NCBI GenBank assembly: GCA_021812265.1
Contig: JAKAOI010000079.1
Span: forward strand, 1 to 8,266
Direction: 5' to 3'
Source of the DNA: Chloroflexota bacterium
GTDB lineage: Bacteria; Chloroflexota; Ktedonobacteria; Ktedonobacterales; JACDGC01
DNA length: 8,266 nucleotides
In this document: in pieces, positions 1 to 5,940 of the stretch
How positions within the stretch are numbered: the stretch's first letter is position 1
Layout of the letters: each line of letters opens with the position of its first letter
The notes under the pieces: generated by a model
Databases searched by the model: none
The model's input: only the letters and a program-made list of their open reading frames with translations
What the model was told of the DNA's origin: nothing
Position numbers and translations under genes: made by a program

Positions 1-10
1 GTTTGTGCAT
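1..10 (-). CDS. 5' end of an unidentified gene leaving the window
   Basis: On the minus strand a TAAGGAG Shine-Dalgarno (plus 15-21) sits five bases before an ATG at 8-10, and the codons then read Met-His-Lys before the window ends. A consensus-quality promoter lies about 50 bases upstream, so a real gene start is likely. Only three codons are visible, so nothing can be said of the product. Confidence 0.6.
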
Positions 11-290
11 AAAAGCTCCTTACTTTATGAATAAATTGTATGCGTAAAGTCGCACTGTTTCACTATACACGACATGAATAAGGCTGTCAATAGGGTAATT
101 TTTATTTTTTGATAGCAGGTAGGAAAAGATAATAAAGAATAAACTAAAGTAAAATAATGCTATAAATTCATTTATTGTGATGGAGATTAAGGTGTGTGTT
201 TGCCCAAAATGTTAACAGCAACATCTGGGGCGGCCATAATAGTCGTCCCAGAGTATATTTTTTCGGATGGTTTGGTTCCGGTGGCGCTGG
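11..290. other. Intergenic region between the leftmost gene and serS
   Basis: No convincing coding sequence was found in these 280 bases. They hold the promoter and leader of the leftmost gene, an AT-rich stretch (about 95-175) and a 14-bp palindrome ATAAATTCATTTAT at 162-175. The serS 3' flank has a weak inverted repeat (TCTGGG 224-229 with CCCAGA 247-252) but no following T-run on the minus strand, so a serS terminator is not obvious. Confidence 0.5.
62..90 (-). promoter_or_regulatory. Strong sigma70-type promoter for the leftmost gene
   Basis: Read on the minus strand, TTGACA (90-85) and TATAGT (67-62) are separated by exactly 17 bases. This is a consensus -35, a five-of-six -10 and ideal spacing. 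Transcription should start near position 55, giving a leader of about 45 bases before the ATG at position 10. The spacer contains TTATTCATG, and a similar TTTATTCATAAA palindrome lies in the leader at 24-35, so a repressor could act here. Confidence 0.75.
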
Positions 291-1595
291 TTAGCCGTTG
301 CGAGGAACAATAGCGGTTTGCCCACCTAAATAGGGTTGCAGCGCTTTAGGAATGCGGATGCTGCCATCTGCCTGCTGGTGATTTTCCAGCAGTGGAATGA
401 GGATACGAGGGCTGGCTAGCGCAGTATTATTGAGCGTGTGAACAAAACGAACTTTGCCTTCGGCGTCACGATAGCGAATGTTTACTCGCCGAGCTTGATA
501 GTCATGGAAATACGAATCGGAATGAGTTTCGCGATAAGTGTTTTCACTGGGAACCCAGCACTCAATATCATATTTTTTTACCTGTCCGTCACCCAAGTCG
601 CCGGTGCAAACTACCACAACATGGTAAGGCAGTTCAAGCGCCTGAACCACTTCTTCGGCGTTTGCCAGCAATGTTTCATGCCATTTTACCGATTCTTCAT
701 GGCTGTTTTCGCAAATAACGTATTGTTCCACTTTGGTAAATTGGTGTACACGCAAAATACCGCGGGTATCTTTGCCATACGTTCCGGCCTCTTTTCTAAA
801 GCAAGGTGAAAGACCGGCAAACTTGAGCGGCAGTTCTTTATAGTCTAATATTTCATTAGAAAACATACCGGTAATCGAAACTTCCGCAGTGCCCACTAAA
901 AACAGGTCTGGCTCACTTTCTTCTTCACCTTCTTGCGCCAATTTATATACTTGTTCGCGGCCGCGGGGAAACTGTGAATTGCCGATAAAGCAAAATTCTC
1001 GCGCCAACGCCGGAACGGTTAACGGAGAAAAGCCTTTTTTCATAAGTGTATCCAGCGTAAGCTGAAACAATGCAAGTTCCAGGCGCACCGCGTCGTTTTT
1101 CAAAACATAGCTGCGGCTGCCGGCAACTTTAACGCCTCGTTCAACATCTAGCATATCCAAATGTTGCATTAACGCTACATGATCTTTCGGTGTAAAATCG
1201 AACACTGTCGGCGCGCCTACGCGCTTCACTTCAACATTTTCGGTGTCATCTTTGCCATCGGGCACGGTTGCGTCAGGAATATTGGGCACACGCAGCAGCA
1301 AATCGCGCAGGCGGTCTTCTTTCATTTTCAGTGTTGGTTCGGTTTCTTTTAATTTTGCGGCAATATCTTTACCATCTGCGATAGCTTTTTCGCGCAGCGC
1401 TTGGTCTTTGCCGGCAGCCTGAATTTCTTTGGAAAGTTGATTTTGGCGATATCGCAAGTTTTCAATCTCGCGGCGTGTTTCCAACACATCGGCGTCTAAC
1501 GCCAGCAGCGCGTCGATATCAATATCCACACGTTTGCGTTTTGCGGCGTCTTTCACTATTTCGGGGTTAGCCCGAATGAAAGCGAGTTCTAGCAT
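291..1595 (-). CDS. serS: Seryl-tRNA synthetase
   Basis: This cytoplasmic class II aminoacyl-tRNA synthetase charges tRNA-Ser with serine using ATP. The 434 aa are near the usual family length of about 425. Residues 1-105 form the N-terminal helical arm (charged, coiled-coil-like) that grips the tRNA long variable arm. The catalytic core follows. A substrate-binding VGTAEV lies at 234-239. Motif 2 at about 266-290 reads FRKEAGTYGKDTRG and then HQFTKVE. Motif 3 at about 388-405 is NNTALASPR, with its arginine at 397, followed by PLLENHQQADGSIRIP. The NNTALASPR form and the ETHSDSYFHDYQ segment (356-367) differ from the commoner NGSGLAVGR and E-SSCSNF-DFQ versions but keep the invariant residues. 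The start at MLELAFIRANPE is typical of SerRS and has an AAGGAG Shine-Dalgarno seven bases upstream. The gene is monocistronic here and controlled by the T-box upstream. Confidence 0.97.
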   Translation of the reverse strand: MLELAFIRANPEIVKDAAKRKRVDIDIDALLALDADVLETRREIENLRYRQNQLSKEIQAAGKDQALREKAIADGKDIAAKLKETEPTLKMKEDRLRDLLLRVPNIPDATVPDGKDDTENVEVKRVGAPTVFDFTPKDHVALMQHLDMLDVERGVKVAGSRSYVLKNDAVRLELALFQLTLDTLMKKGFSPLTVPALAREFCFIGNSQFPRGREQVYKLAQEGEEESEPDLFLVGTAEVSITGMFSNEILDYKELPLKFAGLSPCFRKEAGTYGKDTRGILRVHQFTKVEQYVICENSHEESVKWHETLLANAEEVVQALELPYHVVVVCTGDLGDGQVKKYDIECWVPSENTYRETHSDSYFHDYQARRVNIRYRDAEGKVRFVHTLNNTALASPRILIPLLENHQQADGSIRIPKALQPYLGGQTAIVPRNG

Positions 1596-1631
1596 ACATA
1601 CGCTCCTTCAGCGAATTTTTGTGAGCAAAGC

Positions 1632-1918
1632 ATAAAAAATCCCGTCCTGAATCAGGACGGGCAGTTACATATACAGCCGTGGTTCCACCTGTATTGCCGG
1701 GCGTTTTTTTTATTGGTATGGCGCGCTGCAATATACAGCGCTGATGTGCGCCGGGCCTCTCATTAACGCGCAGATAACGGGTGCGCGCCGCATCCGCTTG
1801 GGCCGAATTATCGGCTACGCGGAGTATGCTTGAGTGGAAACGTTTGCTGAATGCGCCATATTTCACCAAACTATGGCTCTCTGCGGCAAAACATAAAACG
1901 TTATGTCTCATCACTGCT
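1632..1918 (-). ncRNA. T-box riboswitch (serS leader, UCC specifier)
   Basis: This leader RNA senses uncharged tRNA-Ser and controls transcription into serS. Reading the minus strand: Stem I begins GCAGUGAUGAG and carries the conserved GCAGAGAGCC (plus 1875-1884). It is capped by a perfect GCCAUA/UAUGGC hairpin (1877-1872 with 1860-1855) holding GGUGAAA. On the returning strand the specifier loop reads UCC (1838-1836), a serine codon, then the expected purine A and CUCA, which pairs with the 5' UGAG. A GCCGA-UAAU-UCGGC hairpin and an ACCCGUUAUC...AUGAGAGG region match Stem II and IIA/B. The T-box sequence AGGUGGAACCACGG lies at 1690-1677. The antiterminator pairs CAGG (1691-1688) with CCUG (1656-1653) and ACGG (1680-1677) with CCGU (1660-1657), leaving the seven-base UGGAACC bulge for the tRNA 3' end. 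The same CCGUCCUG forms the left arm of the terminator, so the two folds exclude each other. An antisense reading frame across the region is fortuitous. Confidence 0.95.
1633..1661 (-). terminator. T-box-controlled intrinsic terminator before serS
   Basis: On the minus strand two 10-base arms, CCCGTCCTGA and TCAGGACGGG, flank a single T (1661-1641) and are followed by ATTTTTTATG. The left arm contains both antiterminator partner strands (1660-1653). When uncharged tRNA-Ser stabilises the antiterminator, this hairpin cannot form and serS is transcribed. When the tRNA is charged, transcription should stop about 40 bases before the serS start. Confidence 0.93.
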
Positions 1919-1947
1919 ATCATATCACGAAATAAAATAAATAACAA
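1919..1947 (-). promoter_or_regulatory. Promoter of the T-box/serS transcript
   Basis: On the minus strand TTGTTA (1947-1942) and TATGAT (1924-1919) have a 17-base spacing, immediately upstream of T-box Stem I. The first pairs of Stem I (GC at 1917-1916) would fall slightly before the usual start distance, so the start may lie closer to the -10 than normal, or the lowest pairs may not be transcribed. The promoter begins 27 bases after the stop codon of the upstream membrane-protein gene, which suggests serS is transcribed independently. Confidence 0.65.
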
Positions 1948-1974
1948 ACGCTGTGTATGGTTTGCTGCTCTCGC

Positions 1975-2460
1975 TCATTTTTTTGCGGGCGCCAACAAAA
2001 AAATGAAACACGAATAAAAAAGGAGCCAATACCCAAGTAAAATGCCCCAACAGCCAAATAATGGATAGGCTCCAAAATGTAACATAAACGATAAAAATAA
2101 AATAAAACCACTGAAACCAATTATCCATATAACAATCGTCCATATCATAAATAATGTATTCAGTGGTTTTCGAGATTCAAAGCGAACACACAACCATCTC
2201 AACAGAACAAAGAGCATTGCCAGAAGCGCTGGCGCCACTAACACAAATAGAAAAAGCAAAGAGTTTATAAAATCACTGAACGTATGAATAGTTTGTAAGA
2301 TTGAAAATATATCAGACTCAAGGGAAGGGGTAGGTCCACATGGAAAAAACTCACTACAGTTTCCTTCAAAAAGCGGTAAGAAATAGGAGATAAGTATTAT
2401 AATAAAACTGACTATGCTCAGAAAATAGCTGCGAAGCAGCAGCGAACGAGGTAGATTCAT
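1975..2460 (-). CDS. Small polytopic membrane protein, unknown function
   Basis: I do not recognise this 161-aa protein. Four hydrophobic helices are visible: about residues 12-32, 63-88, 103-128 and 132-156. Between the first two is a polar, probably extracytoplasmic loop with two cysteines (EGNCSEFFPCGP), and a short basic tail APAKK ends the protein. The fourth helix region, GCWGILLGYW, resembles a Gly/Trp-rich segment common in small uncharacterised membrane proteins. I chose the ATG at 2460 because AGGAG lies seven bases upstream; an in-frame TTG two codons earlier (2466) is less well placed. It has its own likely promoter, stands upstream of the serS T-box promoter and shows no operon partner. 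The base composition is more AT-rich than its neighbours, as expected for hydrophobic coding sequence. Confidence 0.8.
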   Translation of the reverse strand: MNLPRSLLLRSYFLSIVSFIIILISYFLPLFEGNCSEFFPCGPTPSLESDIFSILQTIHTFSDFINSLLFLFVLVAPALLAMLFVLLRWLCVRFESRKPLNTLFMIWTIVIWIIGFSGFILFLSFMLHFGAYPLFGCWGILLGYWLLFYSCFIFLLAPAKK

Positions 2461-2489
2461 AAACAAACTCCTGAACGTGTATACAATAT

Positions 2490-2518
2490 ACTGTAGTTTC
2501 TATCTGTTATTGTTTCAA
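2490..2518 (-). promoter_or_regulatory. Probable promoter of the membrane-protein gene
   Basis: Minus-strand TTGAAA (2518-2513) and TACAGT (2495-2490) are 17 bases apart, with the Shine-Dalgarno and start codon following within 40 bases. A perfect 13-bp palindrome, GTATACAATATAC (2479-2491), lies across the expected start point and could be an operator. The -10 matches only four of six consensus bases. Confidence 0.4.
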
Positions 2519-2627
2519 ACGAATAGAATACAGTAAAAATAACACTGTGCGTGAAGCATTGTTTGGATTGAGCCTTTCACAGTAAATATTGTCATCCAAT
2601 TGTTTTCGTGCTGAAACGTTATTTACA

Positions 2628-2753
2628 TTGCTAAAAAGTGATCAACATCAAGTGTTCGGTCGTTTTACCGGAGCCGCCGTACTGGATGATGGCTCACGTG
2701 TGGAAGTGAAAGACTTTTTAGGTTTTGCGGAAAAAGTGGAAAATAAGTGGTGA
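2628..2753 (+). pseudogene. C-terminal remnant of a DUF2804-like gene
   Basis: The frame ending at TGA 2751-2753 translates to a tail containing DQHQVFGRFTGAAVLDDGS, then RVEVKDFLGFAEKVENKW. This resembles, from memory, the conserved C-terminus of DUF2804 proteins (VFGR..G...LDDG......LGFAE...N.W ending at the stop). Only about 40 codons look homologous. The frame meets a TAA at 2583-2585, there is no plausible start with a ribosome binding site, and nothing upstream resembles the rest of a protein family that normally has over 300 residues. I read it as the 3' stump of a gene whose front was deleted, still followed by its terminator. The family assignment was not checked by a search. Confidence 0.55.
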
Positions 2754-2793
2754 ATTTTATAAATTTATGTTGCGCAAATATCCACAAATTGCA

Positions 2794-2828
2794 GGAAAAG
2801 CTAGGTTTGCCGCTGCTTTTCCTTTTTT
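2794..2828 (+). terminator. Intrinsic terminator behind the gene remnant
   Basis: GGAAAAGC (2794-2801) and GCTTTTCC (2815-2822) form a perfect 8-bp stem with a 13-base loop, followed directly by six Ts (2823-2828). It lies 40 bases after the stop of the DUF2804-like remnant and would also insulate argCB from upstream transcription. Confidence 0.75.
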
Positions 2829-2924
2829 CATCCCCTATTTTGCCGTTATATCGACTGTAATTTTCTGTCCACCGCAAAAAGACATAACAGATATGCCAGA
2901 AGTAAACACAAATTGGTTGTAATG

Positions 2925-2933
2925 TGATATACT
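2925..2933 (+). promoter_or_regulatory. Extended -10 promoter for argCB
   Basis: TGATATACT combines the TGn extension with a TATACT -10 (2928-2933). No good -35 is present at 17 bases, which is typical for extended -10 promoters. The start would be near 2940, giving a leader of about 170 bases before argC. A site resembling the Bacillus ArgR/AhrC box lies in that leader at 3007-3024. Confidence 0.5.
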
Positions 2934-3006
2934 CGTCCTAAATCAATGATGATCCTTCAGGCGCACTCCACCATTGCCGCTGGAAACGTGAAGATGTTTT
3001 TCAGTT

Positions 3007-3024
3007 AAAGAATAAAAACTCCCT
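3007..3024 (+). promoter_or_regulatory. Possible arginine-repressor (ARG box-like) half-site
   Basis: AAAGAATAAAAACTCCCT matches about 13 of 18 positions of the remembered AhrC/ArgR consensus CATGAATAAAAATKCAAK, including an unbroken GAATAAAAA core. Its place between the predicted argC promoter and the gene fits a repressor site, but the right half is poor and no argR is visible in the window. Confidence 0.3.
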
Positions 3025-3110
3025 CTTCATGCGCATTTCGGGGACAAATAATCCGCAAATACGCACGCCCCCATGTGTTTTATCAAAAAGGTTACAGGTG
3101 GTTTACGAAA

Positions 3111-4154
3111 ATGATTTCAACAGGTAAAATTTCTGCCGCAATAGTAGGTGTAACCGGATATGAAGGCGCTGGCGCAGCGAGAATCCTTGCTCAGCATCCC
3201 AATTTCCAAATCACCGAAGTGGTATCGCGGTCTTTACAGGGAAGCGCATTAAGCAGCGCGCTGCCTAGTTTAGCGTCATCGGACGCCGGCAAACTTATTA
3301 TATGTGAAGATATTCAAGATTCAGAAATTGTTTTTCTGGCGGTTCCGCATGGGCCAGCGGCTGATCTTGCTTCTCGCTATCGCGCGCAAGGCCGTTCCGT
3401 TATTGATATTTCCGCTGATTTTCGTTTTCGTAACCCACAAGAATATGAGCGTTGGTATGGGCGTCCCCATCCTGCTCCGGAATTATTGCCGCAGGCAGTA
3501 TACGGCTTGCCGGAATGGTTTCGGCAAGAAATTCACAAAACAAAATTAACAGCAAATCCTGGGTGCTTTCCTACAGGCGCTATTTTAGCGCTGGCGCCTA
3601 TCTGGCGAGGTCATCTTATTGAAGAAGATATTATTGTTAATTCGCTTACCGGTATCAGCGGAGCCGGCAGATCCCCTACCCTGCGCGCGCATTTTGTGGA
3701 AGACGCCGAATCTGTAACCGCCTATGCGGTAAACGGACACAGACATCTGCCCGAAATGGAGGGAACGCTGCAACAAATAGCTCCGAAATATTCGGCGCCT
3801 AAAATTACCTTTGTGCCGCATCTTGTTCCAATGAATCGAGGTATTTTAACTACATGCTACGCCACGCTGCGAGATTCTGCAACACTGGCCGACGCGAAAA
3901 ACGCCTTGCAGCAAGCCTACGCGGCTGAGCCGTTTGTTGTGTTAACCGACACGCCGCCCGAAACCGGCTGGGCGCGGGGCAGCAATATGTGTTTTATATA
4001 TTGCGCTGTGCAACCCGGCAGCCGGCGTTTAATTATTATCAGCGCAATTGATAATTTAATGAAAGGCGGCGCTGGTCAAGCAGTGCAAAACGCCAATATT
4101 ATGTATCAGCTGCCTGAAACTGCAGGATTAGAATTTGTGGGGGTGTGGCCATGA
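3111..4154 (+). CDS. argC: N-acetyl-gamma-glutamyl-phosphate reductase
   Basis: ArgC reduces N-acetylglutamyl phosphate to N-acetylglutamate semialdehyde with NADPH, the third step of arginine synthesis. The 347 aa match the family's roughly 345. The N-terminal Rossmann motif reads VGVTGYEGAGAARIL (12-26), and SADFR is at 101-105. The catalytic cysteine is C152 in NPGCFPTG, and the catalytic-histidine motif GHRHLPEME is at 209-217. The C-terminal nucleotide-binding stretch MKGGAGQAVQN closes the domain. I take the ATG at 3111 because it has AGGTGG upstream with nine-base spacing and gives a family-like N-terminus; an in-frame ATG at 3075 would add twelve unusual residues. argB overlaps its end by four bases, so the two are co-translated. 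A LysY (lysine LysW pathway) role is unlikely because no LysW or lysX is nearby and the partner kinase looks like ArgB. Confidence 0.95.
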   Translation: MISTGKISAAIVGVTGYEGAGAARILAQHPNFQITEVVSRSLQGSALSSALPSLASSDAGKLIICEDIQDSEIVFLAVPHGPAADLASRYRAQGRSVIDISADFRFRNPQEYERWYGRPHPAPELLPQAVYGLPEWFRQEIHKTKLTANPGCFPTGAILALAPIWRGHLIEEDIIVNSLTGISGAGRSPTLRAHFVEDAESVTAYAVNGHRHLPEMEGTLQQIAPKYSAPKITFVPHLVPMNRGILTTCYATLRDSATLADAKNALQQAYAAEPFVVLTDTPPETGWARGSNMCFIYCAVQPGSRRLIIISAIDNLMKGGAGQAVQNANIMYQLPETAGLEFVGVWP

Positions 4155-4999
4155 AAGCAAACATGACAAAACATAGCTATGCGTTGCCGGCGGATGCGAC
4201 GCGACTAAATATACCCCAAGCGGCGGATGTGATTAAAATTGGCGGCAGTGTGCTGGATGATTCGGACACTATTCTCGAAGAAATCAGCGTGTTATGGAAA
4301 GCAGGACGCCGAATTGCGATTGTGCATGGCGGCGGCCCAGTAATTGATGAATGGATGCGGCGAATGGGGGTTAACCCTGTTTTTATCAATGGCCGACGTG
4401 TTACCGACGCCGCCACATTAGAAATTGTCCGTTCCGTTTTAATCGGTAAAATTAACAGCGAAATTGTCAGAACATTGCAGATACTTGGCGTGCGCGCCGT
4501 TGGTTTGTGCGGTATGGATGGCGGCATGGTCCGCGCCAAACGCGCTAATCCTGAGCTTGGCTTGGTTGGTTTAGCTGAATTAGCTAACACAGACTTAATT
4601 GAAACGCTGCACACTGCAGGGTTTATGCCGGTTATTGCGCCACTGTGCCTTGGGCCAGACAACGAATGCTTAAACGTCAACGCTGATGATGTCGCCAACA
4701 GTATTGCGCGCGCGCTGCGCGCCGAGAATCTTGTATTTTTAAGTAATGTTTCCGGCGTGTATAGCGCCGGTCATACACTTATTCCGGCGTTAACTGCAGA
4801 ACATGCGCGAAAATTAATTGCGCAAGGTGTTATATCCGGCGGCATGGCGCCTAAAATTGAGGCTTGCTTGGCGGCGTTGGACGATGTTGCCTCGGTGTAC
4901 ATTGTTGAAGGCTCTTTACCCGGTGTTGTATTGCGCGCATTTTCAGATCATAGCGGCGGCGCCCCTGTTGGCACACGCATAATGCGCGCTGCAACGTAA
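4151..4999 (+). CDS. argB: Acetylglutamate kinase
   Basis: ArgB phosphorylates N-acetylglutamate with ATP and hands the product to ArgC. The 282-aa protein shows the amino-acid-kinase fold. Landmarks are IKIGGSVL with K29, VHGGGPVID (58-66), GRRVTD (81-86), GKINSEIV (99-106), GLCGMDGGMVRAKR (118-131), NVNADDV with D179, and GGMAPK with K235. K29, K235 and D179 correspond to catalytic residues of the E. coli enzyme. The N-terminal extension of about 25 residues before the first strand recalls the extra N-terminal helix of arginine-inhibited hexameric kinases, so feedback inhibition is possible but unproven. LSNVSGVY replaces the usual L-DV-GV, with N199 for Asp. The start at 4151 is chosen for its ATGA overlap with argC and the G-rich upstream GGGGGTGTGG; an in-frame GTG at 4145 is an alternative. 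Other arginine genes are not in the window. Confidence 0.95.
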   Translation: MKANMTKHSYALPADATRLNIPQAADVIKIGGSVLDDSDTILEEISVLWKAGRRIAIVHGGGPVIDEWMRRMGVNPVFINGRRVTDAATLEIVRSVLIGKINSEIVRTLQILGVRAVGLCGMDGGMVRAKRANPELGLVGLAELANTDLIETLHTAGFMPVIAPLCLGPDNECLNVNADDVANSIARALRAENLVFLSNVSGVYSAGHTLIPALTAEHARKLIAQGVISGGMAPKIEACLAALDDVASVYIVEGSLPGVVLRAFSDHSGGAPVGTRIMRAAT

Positions 5000-5017
5000 T
5001 ATATTAACAGAAAACGT

Positions 5018-5066
5018 GGCGGCGCTATGCGCATGCTGCTACAATGCGGCGCGGCGCTATATTTTT
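5018..5066 (+). terminator. Possible terminator of argCB (GC-rich repeat and T-run)
   Basis: Shortly after the argB stop, a GC-rich stretch can pair CGCAT (5030-5034) with ATGCG (5044-5048) and is followed after further GC by TATATTTTT. The octamer GGCGCTAT occurs twice (5021-5028 and 5053-5060). The stem is short and the T-run is not adjacent, so function as a terminator is uncertain. Confidence 0.3.
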
Positions 5067-5148
5067 AACAAGGTTTAACCAAGTTTAATTGGGGTTTCCG
5101 GCGTTCCATAGGTTGGGGCGAAGATTATTTTGTTGTTGAGCAGTTAAA

Positions 5149-5895
5149 TTATGCGCGTGTGGCAAAAACGGCTTCTATATCAACAACAACTTCAGCTTCG
5201 CCGGCTTCTATGGGAGCTGGCCCGGTTTCGCGGCCACCAGCCGCCATAGCCCGCGCCTGAAACATCGGGCGCCCAATTACAGCGGAAGAGGATATTTGCT
5301 GAATACGCAACGGAACATCTAACACTTGATTTATTGAAGCGGCAATTTGTGTGGCGTCGGCTTTGGCGGCGTCTATAGCCGCAGTTCGGGCGTCTTTTTG
5401 CGCGGCGTTGCGTGTTTCCGCGCTGAGCGCATAGGCAACGGAAGAAATACGGATCGATTCACCGCCGATTTCAACAATTTTGTCCAGCAAGGTTCCAACA
5501 CCGGCAATTTCCTTAATAATAATACGCAATTGAGTATCCGCCACATACCCGATAAATTTTCGCTCACCGTCTGTATACTGAAATTCCGGAGAAACAGAAA
5601 AATGATCTGTTTGGATATCGGCGCCATATATATTATTTTGTTTTAACATATCGGTGATATTGCGTGTCGCCGCAGAAACCGCGTCTAAAGCCGCCTGTGA
5701 TGTTTCTGCCCGGCTGAAAATACCCATCCGAACTTGCGCTTCATCCGGCGGGCGGCTGACAACCCCACGGCCAGTTACCGTTATGGAACATTCTTTATTC
5801 TTAGATTTACCGGCGCGTCCGGAACGCAGCTGCGCTTCAACATCTACCACAAGAAAGAGGGTGAAAATAATCAATAATAAAATGGCGACAAGCAT
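5149..5895 (-). CDS. SIMPL-domain (DUF541/YggE-like) membrane-anchored protein
   Basis: The 248-aa protein starts with a hydrophobic segment at residues 2-19 (MLVAILLLIIFTLFLVV), which looks like an uncleaved signal anchor. The rest, from about residue 37, is one SIMPL domain. Its family signatures are ITVTGRGVVSRPPDEAQVRMGI near the front and DIQTDHFSVSPEF followed by GYVADTQLRI in the middle. The helix DARTAAIDAAKADATQIAASI comes next, and IEAGEAEVVVDIEAVF ends the domain. SIMPL proteins form oligomers at the envelope; biochemical roles are poorly defined and have been linked to oxidative stress (YggE) and signalling. I chose the ATG at 5895 because AAGGA stands seven bases upstream and the helix then begins at once. 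An in-frame ATG at 5937, three bases after the preceding stop, lacks a Shine-Dalgarno. It is the last gene of the phoU-like unit and converges on argCB. Confidence 0.85.
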   Translation of the reverse strand: MLVAILLLIIFTLFLVVDVEAQLRSGRAGKSKNKECSITVTGRGVVSRPPDEAQVRMGIFSRAETSQAALDAVSAATRNITDMLKQNNIYGADIQTDHFSVSPEFQYTDGERKFIGYVADTQLRIIIKEIAGVGTLLDKIVEIGGESIRISSVAYALSAETRNAAQKDARTAAIDAAKADATQIAASINQVLDVPLRIQQISSSAVIGRPMFQARAMAAGGRETGPAPIEAGEAEVVVDIEAVFATRA

Positions 5896-5940
5896 ATATG
5901 TTTCCTTATCTGAAATAACTATTGGCGCCGGAACCATTGT

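Larger units (their letters stand above)
2461..3110. other. Long divergent intergenic region before argC
   Basis: These 650 bases separate the minus-strand membrane-protein gene from argC. They contain that gene's promoter, about 70 bases without recognisable features (2519-2585), a DUF2804-like gene remnant, an intrinsic terminator and an extended -10 promoter. A leader of about 170 bases for argCB completes the region. Short open frames on either strand here lack Shine-Dalgarno sequences or recognisable products. Confidence 0.6.

Noticed and set aside
188..238. Sixteen-codon minus-strand frame starting MAAPDVAVNI after serS
   Set aside because: Very short, no ribosome binding site, and starts inside the weak inverted repeat; likely chance.
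224..252. Inverted repeat TCTGGG/CCCAGA after serS as a terminator
   Set aside because: Six base pairs with a 17-base loop and no T-run on the minus strand; not convincing as an intrinsic terminator.
438..809. Open frame of 123 codons on the plus strand
   Set aside because: Lies wholly antisense within serS, which has every family motif; no ribosome binding site and no recognisable product.
1567..1947. Open frame of 126 codons on the minus strand in front of serS
   Set aside because: It runs across the promoter, T-box and terminator and overlaps the serS start; the RNA structure explains the sequence.
2665..2922. Short frames on both strands between the DUF2804-like remnant and argC
   Set aside because: They overlap the terminator hairpin and the remnant, lack Shine-Dalgarno sequences and show no familiar protein pattern.
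4177..4698. Open frame of 173 codons on the minus strand
   Set aside because: Antisense shadow of argB; composition is a by-product of argB codon use.
5347..5646. Plus-strand and alternate minus-strand frames inside the SIMPL gene
   Set aside because: Overlap a gene with clear SIMPL signatures and have low-complexity, unfamiliar translations.
5895..5937. Upstream start (ATG at 5937) for the SIMPL gene
   Set aside because: No Shine-Dalgarno, and it would put 14 polar residues before the signal anchor; the ATG at 5895 has AAGGA at good spacing.
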